A stretch of DNA of 29,444 nt from a virus: IMG/VR virus record IMGVR_UViG_3300040801_005433, positions 1 through 29,444 of that record. One strand, given 5' to 3'. Below are positions 1 through 6,890 of the stretch, piece after piece (position 1 is the stretch's first letter; each line of letters starts with the position of its first letter). A program made the translations under genes and the position numbers. The notes under the pieces are model-generated. The model was not told the origin of the DNA, did not search any database, and saw nothing but the letters and a program-made list of their open reading frames with translations.

Positions 1-141
1 GTTGGGGATTGGGACAGAAAGACAGACGAGTTGTTTATGGCGGAAAAGGTTGTATACCGCTCCGCCGCAACAAGAAGTGGTAATGACAAAGATTACAACA
101 GCAAAAGTAAAGCCAAGGAAGTCCTGATAATGAACTATTGA
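1..141 (+). CDS. C-terminal fragment, probable D12-class adenine methyltransferase
   Basis: An open frame enters from the left edge and stops at TGA 139-141, giving 46 visible residues. The end of the protein, KAKEVLIMNY, resembles the usual C-terminus of D12-class (Dam-like) N6-adenine methyltransferases, where a short Arg/Lys/Ser-rich tail is followed by a sequence like EVLIxNY. An upstream SAATRSGN segment fits the same reading. The catalytic DPPY and the SAM-binding motifs would lie outside the window, so the assignment rests only on this tail. The neighbouring gene is also methyltransferase-like, which fits a DNA-modification or anti-restriction block. It could instead be an unrelated protein that shares a basic tail. 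Confidence 0.4.
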   Translation, partial: VGDWDRKTDELFMAEKVVYRSAATRSGNDKDYNSKSKAKEVLIMNY

Positions 142-145
142 GCAA

Positions 146-172
146 CCCCGCGTAATCATTCAGTTCTTTTTT
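146..172 (+). repeat. Post-gene repeat, copy 1 (CGTAATCATT box)
   Basis: Directly after the first stop codon, CCCCG is followed by CGTAATCATT, then CAGTTC and a run of six T. The CGTAATCATT-CAGTTC-T6 stretch (22 nt from 151) is repeated exactly at 1460-1481, and its first ten bases recur at 1125-1134. It is not an obvious hairpin, so the T-run does not make it a standard intrinsic terminator. The rest of the gap, to about 267, is AT-rich and shows no convincing promoter. Confidence 0.7.
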
Positions 173-280
173 ATACTTTTATAGTAATACCTACTGAAGA
201 AGTTAGAAGGATTCTGTTAGATGATGGGAAGCATATCAAAATAGAAGACTTGAATAGACTTATTATTGGAGAACAAGAAC

Positions 281-1129
281 TTGTCAATAAGTAAAGCAAC
301 AAAACCAACAGGCAACAAAAGAAAGACAGGAAAAGAACAATACTATACCAAGAAAGATGTTGCGTTTGAGTGTCTAAAACATCTATCCTTCACCAAGGAT
401 GATTGTTTCCTTGAACCTGCTGGTGGAACAGGAACATTCATAGAAGCACTAAAACAAAAAGGCATTCCAACCAAACAGATAATCTCTTACGATATTGAAC
501 CTAAGCATCCCAATGTAATAAAGGGCAACTTTCTTGAACAAGAGATAGAAAATAAAAACCTAATAACAATCTCCAATCCACCATTTGGGAGATGTAATAG
601 TCTATCAAAAAAGTTCTTTAATCATTCTGCTAAGTTCAGTAAAACAATAGCATTCATTGTCCCCAAGTCTTGGAGGAAGTGGTCAGTCTTAAACTCTCTT
701 GATCCTTATTTTCATTTAATCAAAGACATAGACTTGGGTATGAGATGCTTTGAAGATGACCAAGGAAATTTGTTTGAAGGAGACTATCTCTCAACCATCT
801 TCCAAGTCTATGAAAGAAGACCAGAAAAGAGAAAAAAGATTATTATTCAAGATAGAGGATACATTACCAAAGTCAAGGATCCCAAAAAAGCAGATATAGC
901 ACTGACTGTCTTTGGATGGAGTTGCGGTAAAGTTTTAGAGGAATTCCCAAGAGTTCCCAATACTACGCTAATGTTTCTGAAGGTAAAAGATAAAAGCGTT
1001 GTTCAAGCATTGAAGGAAGTTGACCTGAGCATCTATTATAAGAACGTATCATACACTTATGCTCTCTCAATACACGAAATCAACGATGCTTTGAACGGGT
1101 ATTATGATAATCACAACAACCCCACGTAA
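281..1129 (+). CDS. DNA N6-adenine methyltransferase-like protein
   Basis: A SAM-dependent methyltransferase fold is supported by a glycine-rich motif I, LEPAGGTG (residues 44-51), an acidic residue in SYDIEP (Asp71), and the catalytic motif IV NPPFG (99-103), typical of amino-methyltransferases acting on adenine in DNA (less often other nucleic acids). An EQYYTKKDVA segment before motif I is also common in such enzymes. The start chosen is TTG at 281, because GGAG at 268-271 sits 9 nt upstream. A TTG at 266 would add five residues but has no ribosome binding site. The product is 282 aa. The gene looks visibly more A/T-rich than the structural genes and may be recently acquired. A role in protecting phage DNA from restriction is inferred; the target sequence cannot be read. 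Confidence 0.8.
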   Translation: MSISKATKPTGNKRKTGKEQYYTKKDVAFECLKHLSFTKDDCFLEPAGGTGTFIEALKQKGIPTKQIISYDIEPKHPNVIKGNFLEQEIENKNLITISNPPFGRCNSLSKKFFNHSAKFSKTIAFIVPKSWRKWSVLNSLDPYFHLIKDIDLGMRCFEDDQGNLFEGDYLSTIFQVYERRPEKRKKIIIQDRGYITKVKDPKKADIALTVFGWSCGKVLEEFPRVPNTTLMFLKVKDKSVVQALKEVDLSIYYKNVSYTYALSIHEINDALNGYYDNHNNPT

Positions 1130-1134
1130 TCATT
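1125..1134 (+). repeat. Post-gene repeat, copy 2 (CGTAATCATT box)
   Basis: The ten-base box CGTAATCATT overlaps the stop codon (TAA 1127-1129) of the methyltransferase-like gene and is preceded by CCCCA, as in copy 1. The CAGTTC-T6 part is absent here. A sigma70-type promoter starts 14 nt later. Confidence 0.6.
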
Positions 1135-1147
1135 GCGATAATAGTTG

Positions 1148-1175
1148 TTGACATTCACCACACCCTTGCTATAAT
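1148..1175 (+). promoter_or_regulatory. Consensus sigma70 promoter
   Basis: A perfect -35 box TTGACA (1148-1153) is separated by 16 nt from a perfect -10 box TATAAT (1170-1175). TGC directly before the -10 box gives an extended -10. It lies 42 nt upstream of the lipoprotein ATG and reads on the + strand. Such a match suggests strong transcription by unmodified host RNA polymerase, independent of phage factors. Confidence 0.85.
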
Positions 1176-1191
1176 CATACTATAATCAACA

Positions 1192-1209
1192 GGGCAAAGC
1201 CCGGAAAGG
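1192..1209 (+). promoter_or_regulatory. Hairpin leader before ribosome binding site, copy 1
   Basis: GGGC (1192-1195), loop AAA and GCCC (1199-1202) form a compact stem-loop directly abutting GGAAAGG (1203-1209), the likely ribosome binding site of the gene starting at 1218. AACA precedes the stem. The same arrangement occurs before the genes at 1566 and 2087, with the stem kept although its sequence changes. Confidence 0.6.
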
Positions 1210-1217
1210 TCAGAACA

Positions 1218-1454
1218 ATGAGAACCCTAATCACAGCAGTCTTGGCAGCGCTGTTTCTCTCAACCGGATGCGCAGGATTTCAAGGCTATTCTTACAGCCC
1301 CAATTCAACCAGAGAAGTGATGACGGGGATTTCACAAGGTCTTAATTCAGCAGGCTGTCATATGAACAAAGGCATCTTGGTTCGGGATGCGTATGGAAAT
1401 GTTCATTGTCAAACTCCACAAACCCCTACAGTAAACGTTTTTCATTATCGCTAA
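1218..1454 (+). CDS. Putative small lipoprotein
   Basis: This 78-aa protein begins with a basic MRT, a hydrophobic stretch (LITAVLAALFL) and STGC, consistent with a type II signal peptide with Cys18 as the lipidated residue. Ser rather than Leu at -3 is slightly atypical. The mature part is about 60 residues, with two further Cys and no recognised domain. It has its own consensus sigma70 promoter and hairpin leader, unlike the structural genes. Phage lipoproteins of this size can act in superinfection exclusion or as outer spanins. A constitutive-type promoter favours the first, but this is inference; the protein is not Pro-rich as many Rz1-type spanins are. Confidence 0.7.
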   Translation: MRTLITAVLAALFLSTGCAGFQGYSYSPNSTREVMTGISQGLNSAGCHMNKGILVRDAYGNVHCQTPQTPTVNVFHYR

Positions 1455-1455
1455 A

Positions 1456-1482
1456 CTCCCGTAATCATTCAGTTCTTTTTTT
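1456..1482 (+). repeat. Post-gene repeat, copy 3 (CGTAATCATT box)
   Basis: Directly after the lipoprotein stop codon, CTCC leads into CGTAATCATT-CAGTTC-T7. The 22 nt from 1460 are identical to copy 1 at 151-172. A sigma70-type promoter begins 12 nt downstream. Confidence 0.7.
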
Positions 1483-1493
1483 GAAATAAACCC

Positions 1494-1521
1494 TTGAATT
1501 ATTCAGACCCCCTGCTACAAT
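1494..1521 (+). promoter_or_regulatory. Sigma70-type promoter
   Basis: TTGAAT (1494-1499), a 16-nt spacer and TACAAT (1516-1521), with TGC directly before the -10 box, reproduce the spacing and extended -10 of the promoter at 1148. It reads into the gene starting at 1566. Each hexamer has one mismatch (-35) or one change (-10) from consensus. Confidence 0.75.
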
Positions 1522-1536
1522 AAGAGTATAACAACA

Positions 1537-1556
1537 GAGGGAAACCTCGGAAAGAA
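1537..1556 (+). promoter_or_regulatory. Hairpin leader before ribosome binding site, copy 2
   Basis: GAGG (1537-1540), loop GAAA and CCTC (1545-1548) form a stem-loop abutting GGAAAGAA. Compared with the other two copies (GGGC/GCCC stems), both stem arms have changed together so that pairing is kept, which argues for an RNA structure. AACA precedes the stem again. Confidence 0.6.
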
Positions 1557-1565
1557 GAAAAGAAG

Positions 1566-2045
1566 ATGTCAAAAAATGCATTCGCAAGCAAACTCGGAAT
1601 TAAGCTGAAGGATCTATCACGCATTCAAAGGGCAGTTTTTAACGTTGTAGAAGAAGAGTATTACGGTAATAAGCTTAGTGAACACTATGAGGAATTAAAA
1701 CAATTGCGTTGCGAAAAGTTCTTCGATGAAGATGAATTGCAATATGTGTTTAAGCAAATCAATTTCTTATCGGCAGCTGAATACTGTATTATAGCGGCAC
1801 CCGCCGAAATCGATGCCGACACAACGATCAACTGTTTAATAAACCGGTTATGGGAAGCGGTTCATGCGCATAATGAAGAAATGGTTGAAGAGTTTTTGGG
1901 GGAGCTGAAACGAGCAGATAATCAGGCTACTAAAACACGCGAAGTCATTGAAGACTATTCTTTTGGTCACAAGGAAATCGCTTGTATCTTGGCTGATTAC
2001 GTTTGCCAGAAAAACCACGCGGCTGCTGTTCAAGCCGCTGCGTAG
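1566..2045 (+). CDS. Hypothetical protein, 159 aa
   Basis: The protein is soluble and mostly helical in appearance, rich in charged residues. It has Glu/Tyr-rich stretches in the first half, scattered Cys without a CxxC pair, and a C-terminal AAAVQAAA tail. No family is recognised. It is transcribed from the promoter at 1494 and has the hairpin leader. The gene starting at 2087 follows after 41 nt with its own hairpin leader and no visible promoter, so the two are probably one transcript. Placement among early-type accessory genes suggests a host-takeover or anti-defence role, but nothing in the sequence shows one. Confidence 0.7.
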   Translation: MSKNAFASKLGIKLKDLSRIQRAVFNVVEEEYYGNKLSEHYEELKQLRCEKFFDEDELQYVFKQINFLSAAEYCIIAAPAEIDADTTINCLINRLWEAVHAHNEEMVEEFLGELKRADNQATKTREVIEDYSFGHKEIACILADYVCQKNHAAAVQAAA

Positions 2046-2059
2046 AATTCATACTAACA

Positions 2060-2076
2060 GGGCATTGCCCGGAAAG
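2060..2076 (+). promoter_or_regulatory. Hairpin leader before ribosome binding site, copy 3
   Basis: GGGC (2060-2063), loop ATT and GCCC (2067-2070) form a stem-loop abutting GGAAAG (2071-2076), 10 nt before the ATG at 2087. AACA precedes the first arm, as in the other copies. Confidence 0.6.
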
Positions 2077-2086
2077 AGAAAAGACA

Positions 2087-2254
2087 ATGTCATTCGAACA
2101 AGAGCTGGAACTTTTTGCAGGAGACCTGGAGATTGAGCTTGGTCAAAGCTTCATGAAAGAATATGAAGAGTGGGTGGCAGCCCATGAACACGAGGCACGT
2201 GACGGCAACACTGAAGAACCTGAGGGCATAGCAGCCCCGTCAGCAGCGTTTTAG
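2087..2254 (+). CDS. Small acidic hypothetical protein, 55 aa
   Basis: The start at 2087 is chosen because GGAAAG of the hairpin leader lies at the right distance. A longer frame from 2003 would overlap the preceding gene and lacks a ribosome binding site. The product is strongly acidic (many Glu) with a helical first part and a C-terminal IAAPSAAF. The codons of that tail lie inside the first copy of the repeated intergenic element, so its sequence may be dictated by the RNA/DNA element. No family recognised. Very acidic small phage proteins are often inhibitors that mimic DNA; here that is speculation. Confidence 0.65.
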   Translation: MSFEQELELFAGDLEIELGQSFMKEYEEWVAAHEHEARDGNTEEPEGIAAPSAAF

Positions 2255-2281
2255 ATGAACCAGGCAGCATAGGACCCCCCC
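2222..2281 (+). repeat. Intergenic structured element, copy A
   Basis: The segment contains AGCAGCCCCGTCAGCAGCG, then TTTTAGATGAAC, CAGGCA and a final C7 run. It matches copies C (17201) and E (28465, - strand) over some 35 nt. The stop codon of the 55-aa gene is the TAG inside TTTTAG. The outer stem is reduced to GGG pairing with CCC, and no T-run follows, so this copy is not a good intrinsic terminator. The conserved leader box seen after other copies is missing. Confidence 0.6.
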
Positions 2282-2394
2282 ACCACTAAACCTCCCCACA
2301 AAGCCCCTGACAAACCAAAACCTCCGAGACAAGAAAAAAAGAAATGCATTTCAGTTCCCTAATTAAGGCATCACCCGGGGAGACAACATCCACA

Positions 2395-2718
2395 ATGGAA
2401 ACAATGAATGTTTTTGCGATGGTTTCTTCAATCTTCGGAGTTGCTTCTATTATTGTTGGGTTTTTTCTCAAGGTGCAATCAAACATACAGCAGCTGGAGG
2501 CTCGCTTAAGGGCAGAGTTTCGCGGCGACATGGAAAAAATCTCTGTTAAAATGGATGCAGAGTTGCGCATAATCAATGATAAACTTGAAATGATAAGAGA
2601 ACTGCTCTATAGTCACACCCTCAGTTGTCCAATGCGCAACAAGCCACAACCATACATTAGCGAAACTGCTAGAAGCAAAGCAACATTACATTCCATCCGG
2701 CAAGGGGAGGATGAGTAG
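2395..2718 (+). CDS. Small single-pass membrane/coiled-coil protein
   Basis: After a short N-terminus, one hydrophobic segment (VFAMVSSIFGVASIIVGFFL) is followed by a long charged coiled coil with heptad-like spacing (QQLEARL through MIRELL) and a polar tail. The start is uncertain: ATG at 2395 has GGGGAG 12 nt upstream, ATG 2404 is also possible, and ATG 2344 would add 17 residues without a clear ribosome binding site. The topology (one membrane helix then coiled coil) is seen in phage spanin-like and holin-associated proteins and in many small unknown phage proteins. No other lysis gene is visible in the window. Assignment to lysis is only a possibility. Confidence 0.55.
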   Translation: METMNVFAMVSSIFGVASIIVGFFLKVQSNIQQLEARLRAEFRGDMEKISVKMDAELRIINDKLEMIRELLYSHTLSCPMRNKPQPYISETARSKATLHSIRQGEDE

Positions 2719-2835
2719 TGTTCCATTAATTTCCATGTTCCACAAGCTGCGGAACACAAAAAGCAGACATTTGTCTATAATTACAGCAATTTATCAGCAA
2801 CCCGATAAAGAAAGAAGCAGAGGGGAAAAATCACA

Positions 2836-3249
2836 ATGGCATTCAATATTAAGCCGAAAACGCAGAACAAGACAGGACGTTTTTCAAAACACACATCGGA
2901 TGCATCAGTCACCCCCATCAGGGTACCCAACGAGCCTGCCAAAGCCCTGACAGAAACAACACTCATTTACGATAGACCGCCGGAAGTAGCAGAATTATTG
3001 ACAGAATTACGATGCCTTATTGGAGCATCGATGATAAGCCTACGTGGAATATCAGACCCCCTCGAATTGACAAGAGCCATAGCATCCATTTCCAAGTCCA
3101 TTGCTGTTGCTGTAAACTTCGAAGACAAGGCATCAAATGACAATGACGCAGAAGCAACAGTAGCCAAAATGATTAGAGCAGAAATGGATTCAATTGCAAC
3201 CAGCGGTATTGCAATGCTGCCAGAAAGGAAGAAGAACAATGAAGAATAA
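2836..3249 (+). CDS. Hypothetical protein, candidate small terminase subunit
   Basis: This 137-aa protein has a basic, low-complexity N-terminus (NIKPKTQNKTGRFSKHT) followed by a mainly helical region from about residue 48. AGGGGA at 2821-2826 lies 9 nt upstream of ATG. It sits two genes before the large terminase, the position often held by the DNA-recognising small terminase, and its length is in range. No helix-turn-helix is obvious by eye, so the call rests on position alone. It overlaps the next gene by 11 nt, indicating translational coupling. In the 117 nt before it there is a GTTCC/GGAAC inverted repeat (2738-2755) and an isolated TATAAT (2776) without a good -35 box. Confidence 0.55.
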   Translation: MAFNIKPKTQNKTGRFSKHTSDASVTPIRVPNEPAKALTETTLIYDRPPEVAELLTELRCLIGASMISLRGISDPLELTRAIASISKSIAVAVNFEDKASNDNDAEATVAKMIRAEMDSIATSGIAMLPERKKNNEE

Positions 3250-3679
3250 AGAATCACTATACATCATAACAAAAGCACTGCCAGTGCACCTGCCATTCAT
3301 CTACAACTCATTTGTGCGCTCAAAAACTCAACAGGACAAGACACCGCACATCCGACGCAAAGAATACAAATGTATGCTTGAACATACCTTTGGCACCATC
3401 ATGTCCAATGATAAGACGGAATGCTTTGTTGCCTGTGACCCTGAGGACCCATCACAACTATTCGGATGGATTGCCTTCATTGACGACAATGTGATTTGGG
3501 CTCATGTTAAACTTGCCTTCCGGAAAAAGTATGGACTAGCCCAATCATTGTTTGACAAATTTGAGAATTCGCTTGACAAGGGCAAAACACGATACTTTTT
3601 ATTTTATTCAAATTACTATAAAAAGAAAAAGGTATCATACGTTCAAACCCCAGCACCATGCATGGCAACGTACCTGTAA
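3239..3679 (+). CDS. GNAT-like phage protein upstream of terminase
   Basis: The 146-aa product contains the pattern FGWIAFIDDNVIWAHVKLAF followed by RKKYGLAQSLF, which resembles motif A of GNAT acetyltransferases (a beta strand, then R/Q-x-x-G-x-A/G binding acetyl-CoA pyrophosphate). The glycine loop is degenerate (RKKYGLA), so catalytic activity is uncertain. Similar GNAT-like proteins are found next to terminase genes in some short-tailed phages. The start overlaps the end of the preceding gene by 11 nt, and the stop is 1 nt before the terminase start, so the three genes form a coupled unit. The C-terminal third is Lys/Tyr-rich. Confidence 0.6.
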   Translation: MKNKESLYIITKALPVHLPFIYNSFVRSKTQQDKTPHIRRKEYKCMLEHTFGTIMSNDKTECFVACDPEDPSQLFGWIAFIDDNVIWAHVKLAFRKKYGLAQSLFDKFENSLDKGKTRYFLFYSNYYKKKKVSYVQTPAPCMATYL

Positions 3680-3680
3680 C

Positions 3681-5033
3681 ATGAGCATTCTTGATCAATT
3701 GACGGAGGAGCAGGCATCATACATTTATGCCATGGACTCCAACGGTCGACCAGAGCAGATTGTGGGTTACATTGCTCCACGTGATAGTGGCAAAACCTAC
3801 GGTGCCCTATTATACGCAATCTACGTTGTGCTTACGCATCCAAACATTCGGGTGCGTTACATTGCCCCAACCTATCGCCAGGCATGTGACACTGCCCTGC
3901 CTATCCTGACGGACATACTCAACAAATTTGGTTTAAACAAATCCATGGAGGTGCTGACAGGATTGCCTGGTTTAAAGTATCCGCTGGGTGATAACCTGAT
4001 TCAAATCTATGGAGCAGACCAAGATAAACTTCATGATAGATTCCGTGGTCCTCACAACACACAACTCATCATCATCGATGAAGCACAGGAATGGGAATCG
4101 GACATTGACAAACTCATCAACCGCGTTCTCATTCACACGCTCACAGACACAGGGCGCATCATAATCATGGGCACACCGGGAGATACTGCGGACACGTTCT
4201 TTCATAAGGCAACAACAAATCGGATTCCATACGTGCGCACAATCCAGGGAACACCACTCTGTAATCCCCACACCTACACGCGTGTTAAGGAAAGGATGGA
4301 CAAAGCCAAGCGGGCAAATCCAAACATTGCTGAGGAACCATGGTATCAACGAGAGTTCTTGGGACAATGGGTTGCCGACGATAGAAGAAGAGTCTACAAT
4401 TACAACGACTTCAATCTAACCAGCGTCATCCCGGCAGCCAAGGACATCATCTTAGGAATTGACTTCGGATACAATGACCCAACAGCATTCACCCTATGCT
4501 TTTCAACCGGACATGAACTCTATTACGTCGATGCCAAAGAACAGACAGAAATGTTGCTTCAGAACCACATTGAAATTATGACAACGTACATGAATGAGTT
4601 CCCGGACATCTATCTAGTGTGCGACCCGGGTGGAACATCCAAGGCATTGATTGAAGAATTGCGACGAAACCATGACATCCCTCTAATACCGGCAGTTAAG
4701 GTGGACAAGCTAGGAAAGATTGCCTCATGGAACAAAGACGCGTCCTTGGGCATAATTAAAATCATTGACAGCGAATCTAACTTGTTCCGGAAAAAGACAG
4801 ATAACCTAGTCTGGAGAACAGTTGGAGGAAATGTCAAAATGACACCGGATGACCATGTTAATGATGCCGGTCTATACGCCTACAACTTTTGGAAACAAAA
4901 TCTATACACACCCAAGGAAGAGGAAGTAGAAAAACTAACCCCACAACAAGCAAAAGAACTTAAGATTCAGAAATACATGGACAAACTAAGCCAACCACCC
5001 AAGAAGCCATTGGGTTTTAAAAGGAGTTATTAA
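3681..5033 (+). CDS. terL: Large terminase subunit (TerL)
   Basis: This is the ATP-driven DNA packaging motor, docking on the portal and cutting concatemers. In the 450-aa product, the Walker A motif PRDSGKT lies at 33-39, Walker B plus catalytic Glu LIIIDEAQE at 129-137, and the coupling motif IIMGTPG at 161-167. The C-terminal RNase H-like nuclease is marked by Asp261 (GIDFGYNDP), Asp315 (VCDPGG) and the Asp cluster at 390-395 (DDHVND). The start at 3681 follows the GNAT-like stop by 1 nt. An upstream extension to 3552 would overlap that gene fully and is rejected. The portal gene follows after 2 nt, so the two are translationally coupled. All hallmark residues are present. Confidence 0.95.
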   Translation: MSILDQLTEEQASYIYAMDSNGRPEQIVGYIAPRDSGKTYGALLYAIYVVLTHPNIRVRYIAPTYRQACDTALPILTDILNKFGLNKSMEVLTGLPGLKYPLGDNLIQIYGADQDKLHDRFRGPHNTQLIIIDEAQEWESDIDKLINRVLIHTLTDTGRIIIMGTPGDTADTFFHKATTNRIPYVRTIQGTPLCNPHTYTRVKERMDKAKRANPNIAEEPWYQREFLGQWVADDRRRVYNYNDFNLTSVIPAAKDIILGIDFGYNDPTAFTLCFSTGHELYYVDAKEQTEMLLQNHIEIMTTYMNEFPDIYLVCDPGGTSKALIEELRRNHDIPLIPAVKVDKLGKIASWNKDASLGIIKIIDSESNLFRKKTDNLVWRTVGGNVKMTPDDHVNDAGLYAYNFWKQNLYTPKEEEVEKLTPQQAKELKIQKYMDKLSQPPKKPLGFKRSY

Positions 5034-5035
5034 AC

Positions 5036-6844
5036 ATGTCGACATACTGGTACGATAAGGAATTGGAGAGTTGCACGAAGGCAGAGTTAGCCTGGACGCT
5101 TTATGAACATCTATACAAAACACAAACACCCAGACTGGACAGGTGGCAGCGCTACACCTCACAATACAACGAAGAGCCCTGCTATGGATTCTCACCACTG
5201 TCGGCGCCATTGAACCACTTCAACCTATTCGAGAATGAAACACCGTCATACAACGTGACAGCAATCTGTGTTGATACCTTAACTTCACGTCTTGCAGCAA
5301 ATGACCCATCCTACAAAATCATCACAACGGAAGGTCCTGAGTCCTTGCAAATGATTGCGTCCCAATTGGAGCAGCTAGCAACGGGCATCATGCACTCATG
5401 CCATGGGTCAGCAGAAACCGCGCATGCTCTGAGGGATTGCTTCATCTATGGAATCGGTTATGTCCGGACCTACATTGATAATCAACAGATCTGCATTAAG
5501 CGCAAGCATCCGGCGCATGTTTTTGCCGACAACTATGCCGACTGCAATCCACAAACAATCTACATTGTCAACTACATTTCGAGAGAAGAGTTAATTAAAC
5601 AATTCCCAGACAAGAAGGAAGCAATCCTGACGCTTAACGCGTTTCGTGGAAGAGAAGAAGAGGTGGCAGCTGATGGTGATAACATTGGCGCCATCCCAGA
5701 TCTGATTGAGGTGTTGGAAGCCTACAAGCTTGGGACCCAAGAAAACCCGGGCTGTTATGTTTGCTGTGCCGGCAAGACGTGCCTGATTGATGTGGAGTAT
5801 ACCAAGCAACACTTCCCAGTTGTTCCAATTCGATTTGAGCATCCAATCAATGGCTATTATTCAAAAGGCTTGGCTGCCAGGCTGCGAGACATTCAGGTAC
5901 AAATTGACATGATTACGGATCTGATTGGCAAGAACATTGACATGTGGTCAATGCCCTACATGCTGATCGATCGTTCTACAAAGCTAGATCAAGAGGATAC
6001 GTGGGTGTCGAATGAATACGGGCGCTTCCTTAGGTTTACAGGGCAACCGCCAGTGCACGTCAAGAACGAGGGCATCAGCGAGCAGGTCATTCGTTATTTG
6101 GGCGAGCTATACAACAAGGCTTTTGAGATTGCCAGGCTGTCACAACTAGCAGCGGGTGGTAGAAAGCCTGCAGGCATTGACAGTGGGATTGCATTGCGGA
6201 CGTATCACGACATTGAAACGCAAGGATTTGCAGATCTATCCAAGCGATACTATAACTTCTTTTCGGAGGTGACCAAATGTGCTTTGTCCTGCGCAGGAGA
6301 TTTGGCAAAATCCACGCCAGGCAAGAAAGTAAAAACAATCTACAATCACAACAATACGGACGTCATTAAAGAGATCCCATTGAGCGTATACAACAAGCTT
6401 GATCAAAGCTCCTACGTCATCCGCGCCTACAATGGTTCGAACCTTCCCAACACTCCAGCAGCCAAGCTTCAAATGGTAAGGGAACTCTTACGTGATGGAA
6501 TCTATGACCCCAAGGAAGCCCGGGAAGCATTGGACATGCCGGACATCGAAAAGAACATCAGCATTGAAACAGCAAATGTCAACTACATTAAGAGCACCAT
6601 TGAAAAGATGATTGAGACCAGCGAATACATTAGACCTGAACCACTGTCCGACCTAGCCTATGCTAGCCGGATTGCTAAGTCATACTACCTTAACATGCAA
6701 TTGAAAGATGAACCAGATGAGACATCGCTCAACTTGCTGGAAACATACGTACGTGAATGTGAAGACTTGATGGAACAAATGGCACCCCCAGCACCTCCAA
6801 TGCCACAGGGTGCACCTCAGGGCGGACCACCAATGCCACAATAA
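5036..6844 (+). CDS. Portal protein
   Basis: The 602-aa length, position after the large terminase, and the early segment SYNVTAICVDTLTSRLAAND (about 71-90) are typical of dodecameric phage portals, which form the head vertex for DNA packaging and tail attachment. Mid-protein, a run of charged helices (DIQVQIDMITDLIGKNIDMW) is typical of the clip/stem region. The C-terminus (about 580-602) is Pro/Gln/Gly/Met-rich (MAPPAPPMPQGAP) and probably disordered. The acidic scaffold gene follows, which supports the assignment. There are no signs of truncation. Confidence 0.92.
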   Translation: MSTYWYDKELESCTKAELAWTLYEHLYKTQTPRLDRWQRYTSQYNEEPCYGFSPLSAPLNHFNLFENETPSYNVTAICVDTLTSRLAANDPSYKIITTEGPESLQMIASQLEQLATGIMHSCHGSAETAHALRDCFIYGIGYVRTYIDNQQICIKRKHPAHVFADNYADCNPQTIYIVNYISREELIKQFPDKKEAILTLNAFRGREEEVAADGDNIGAIPDLIEVLEAYKLGTQENPGCYVCCAGKTCLIDVEYTKQHFPVVPIRFEHPINGYYSKGLAARLRDIQVQIDMITDLIGKNIDMWSMPYMLIDRSTKLDQEDTWVSNEYGRFLRFTGQPPVHVKNEGISEQVIRYLGELYNKAFEIARLSQLAAGGRKPAGIDSGIALRTYHDIETQGFADLSKRYYNFFSEVTKCALSCAGDLAKSTPGKKVKTIYNHNNTDVIKEIPLSVYNKLDQSSYVIRAYNGSNLPNTPAAKLQMVRELLRDGIYDPKEAREALDMPDIEKNISIETANVNYIKSTIEKMIETSEYIRPEPLSDLAYASRIAKSYYLNMQLKDEPDETSLNLLETYVRECEDLMEQMAPPAPPMPQGAPQGGPPMPQ

Positions 6845-6890
6845 CAGCTCCGCAAGACTAAAGACAATGGAGCATAAAGGAGAAAAAACA

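Noticed and set aside
2738-2781. GTTCC/GGAAC hairpin with TATAAT as a possible terminator-promoter pair
   Set aside because: No T-run follows the hairpin, and no acceptable -35 box lies 16-18 nt before TATAAT.
3552-3680. Upstream extension of the large terminase frame by 43 residues
   Set aside because: It overlaps the GNAT-like gene entirely and has no ribosome binding site. ATG 3681 starts just after that gene stops and gives a normal terminase N-terminus.
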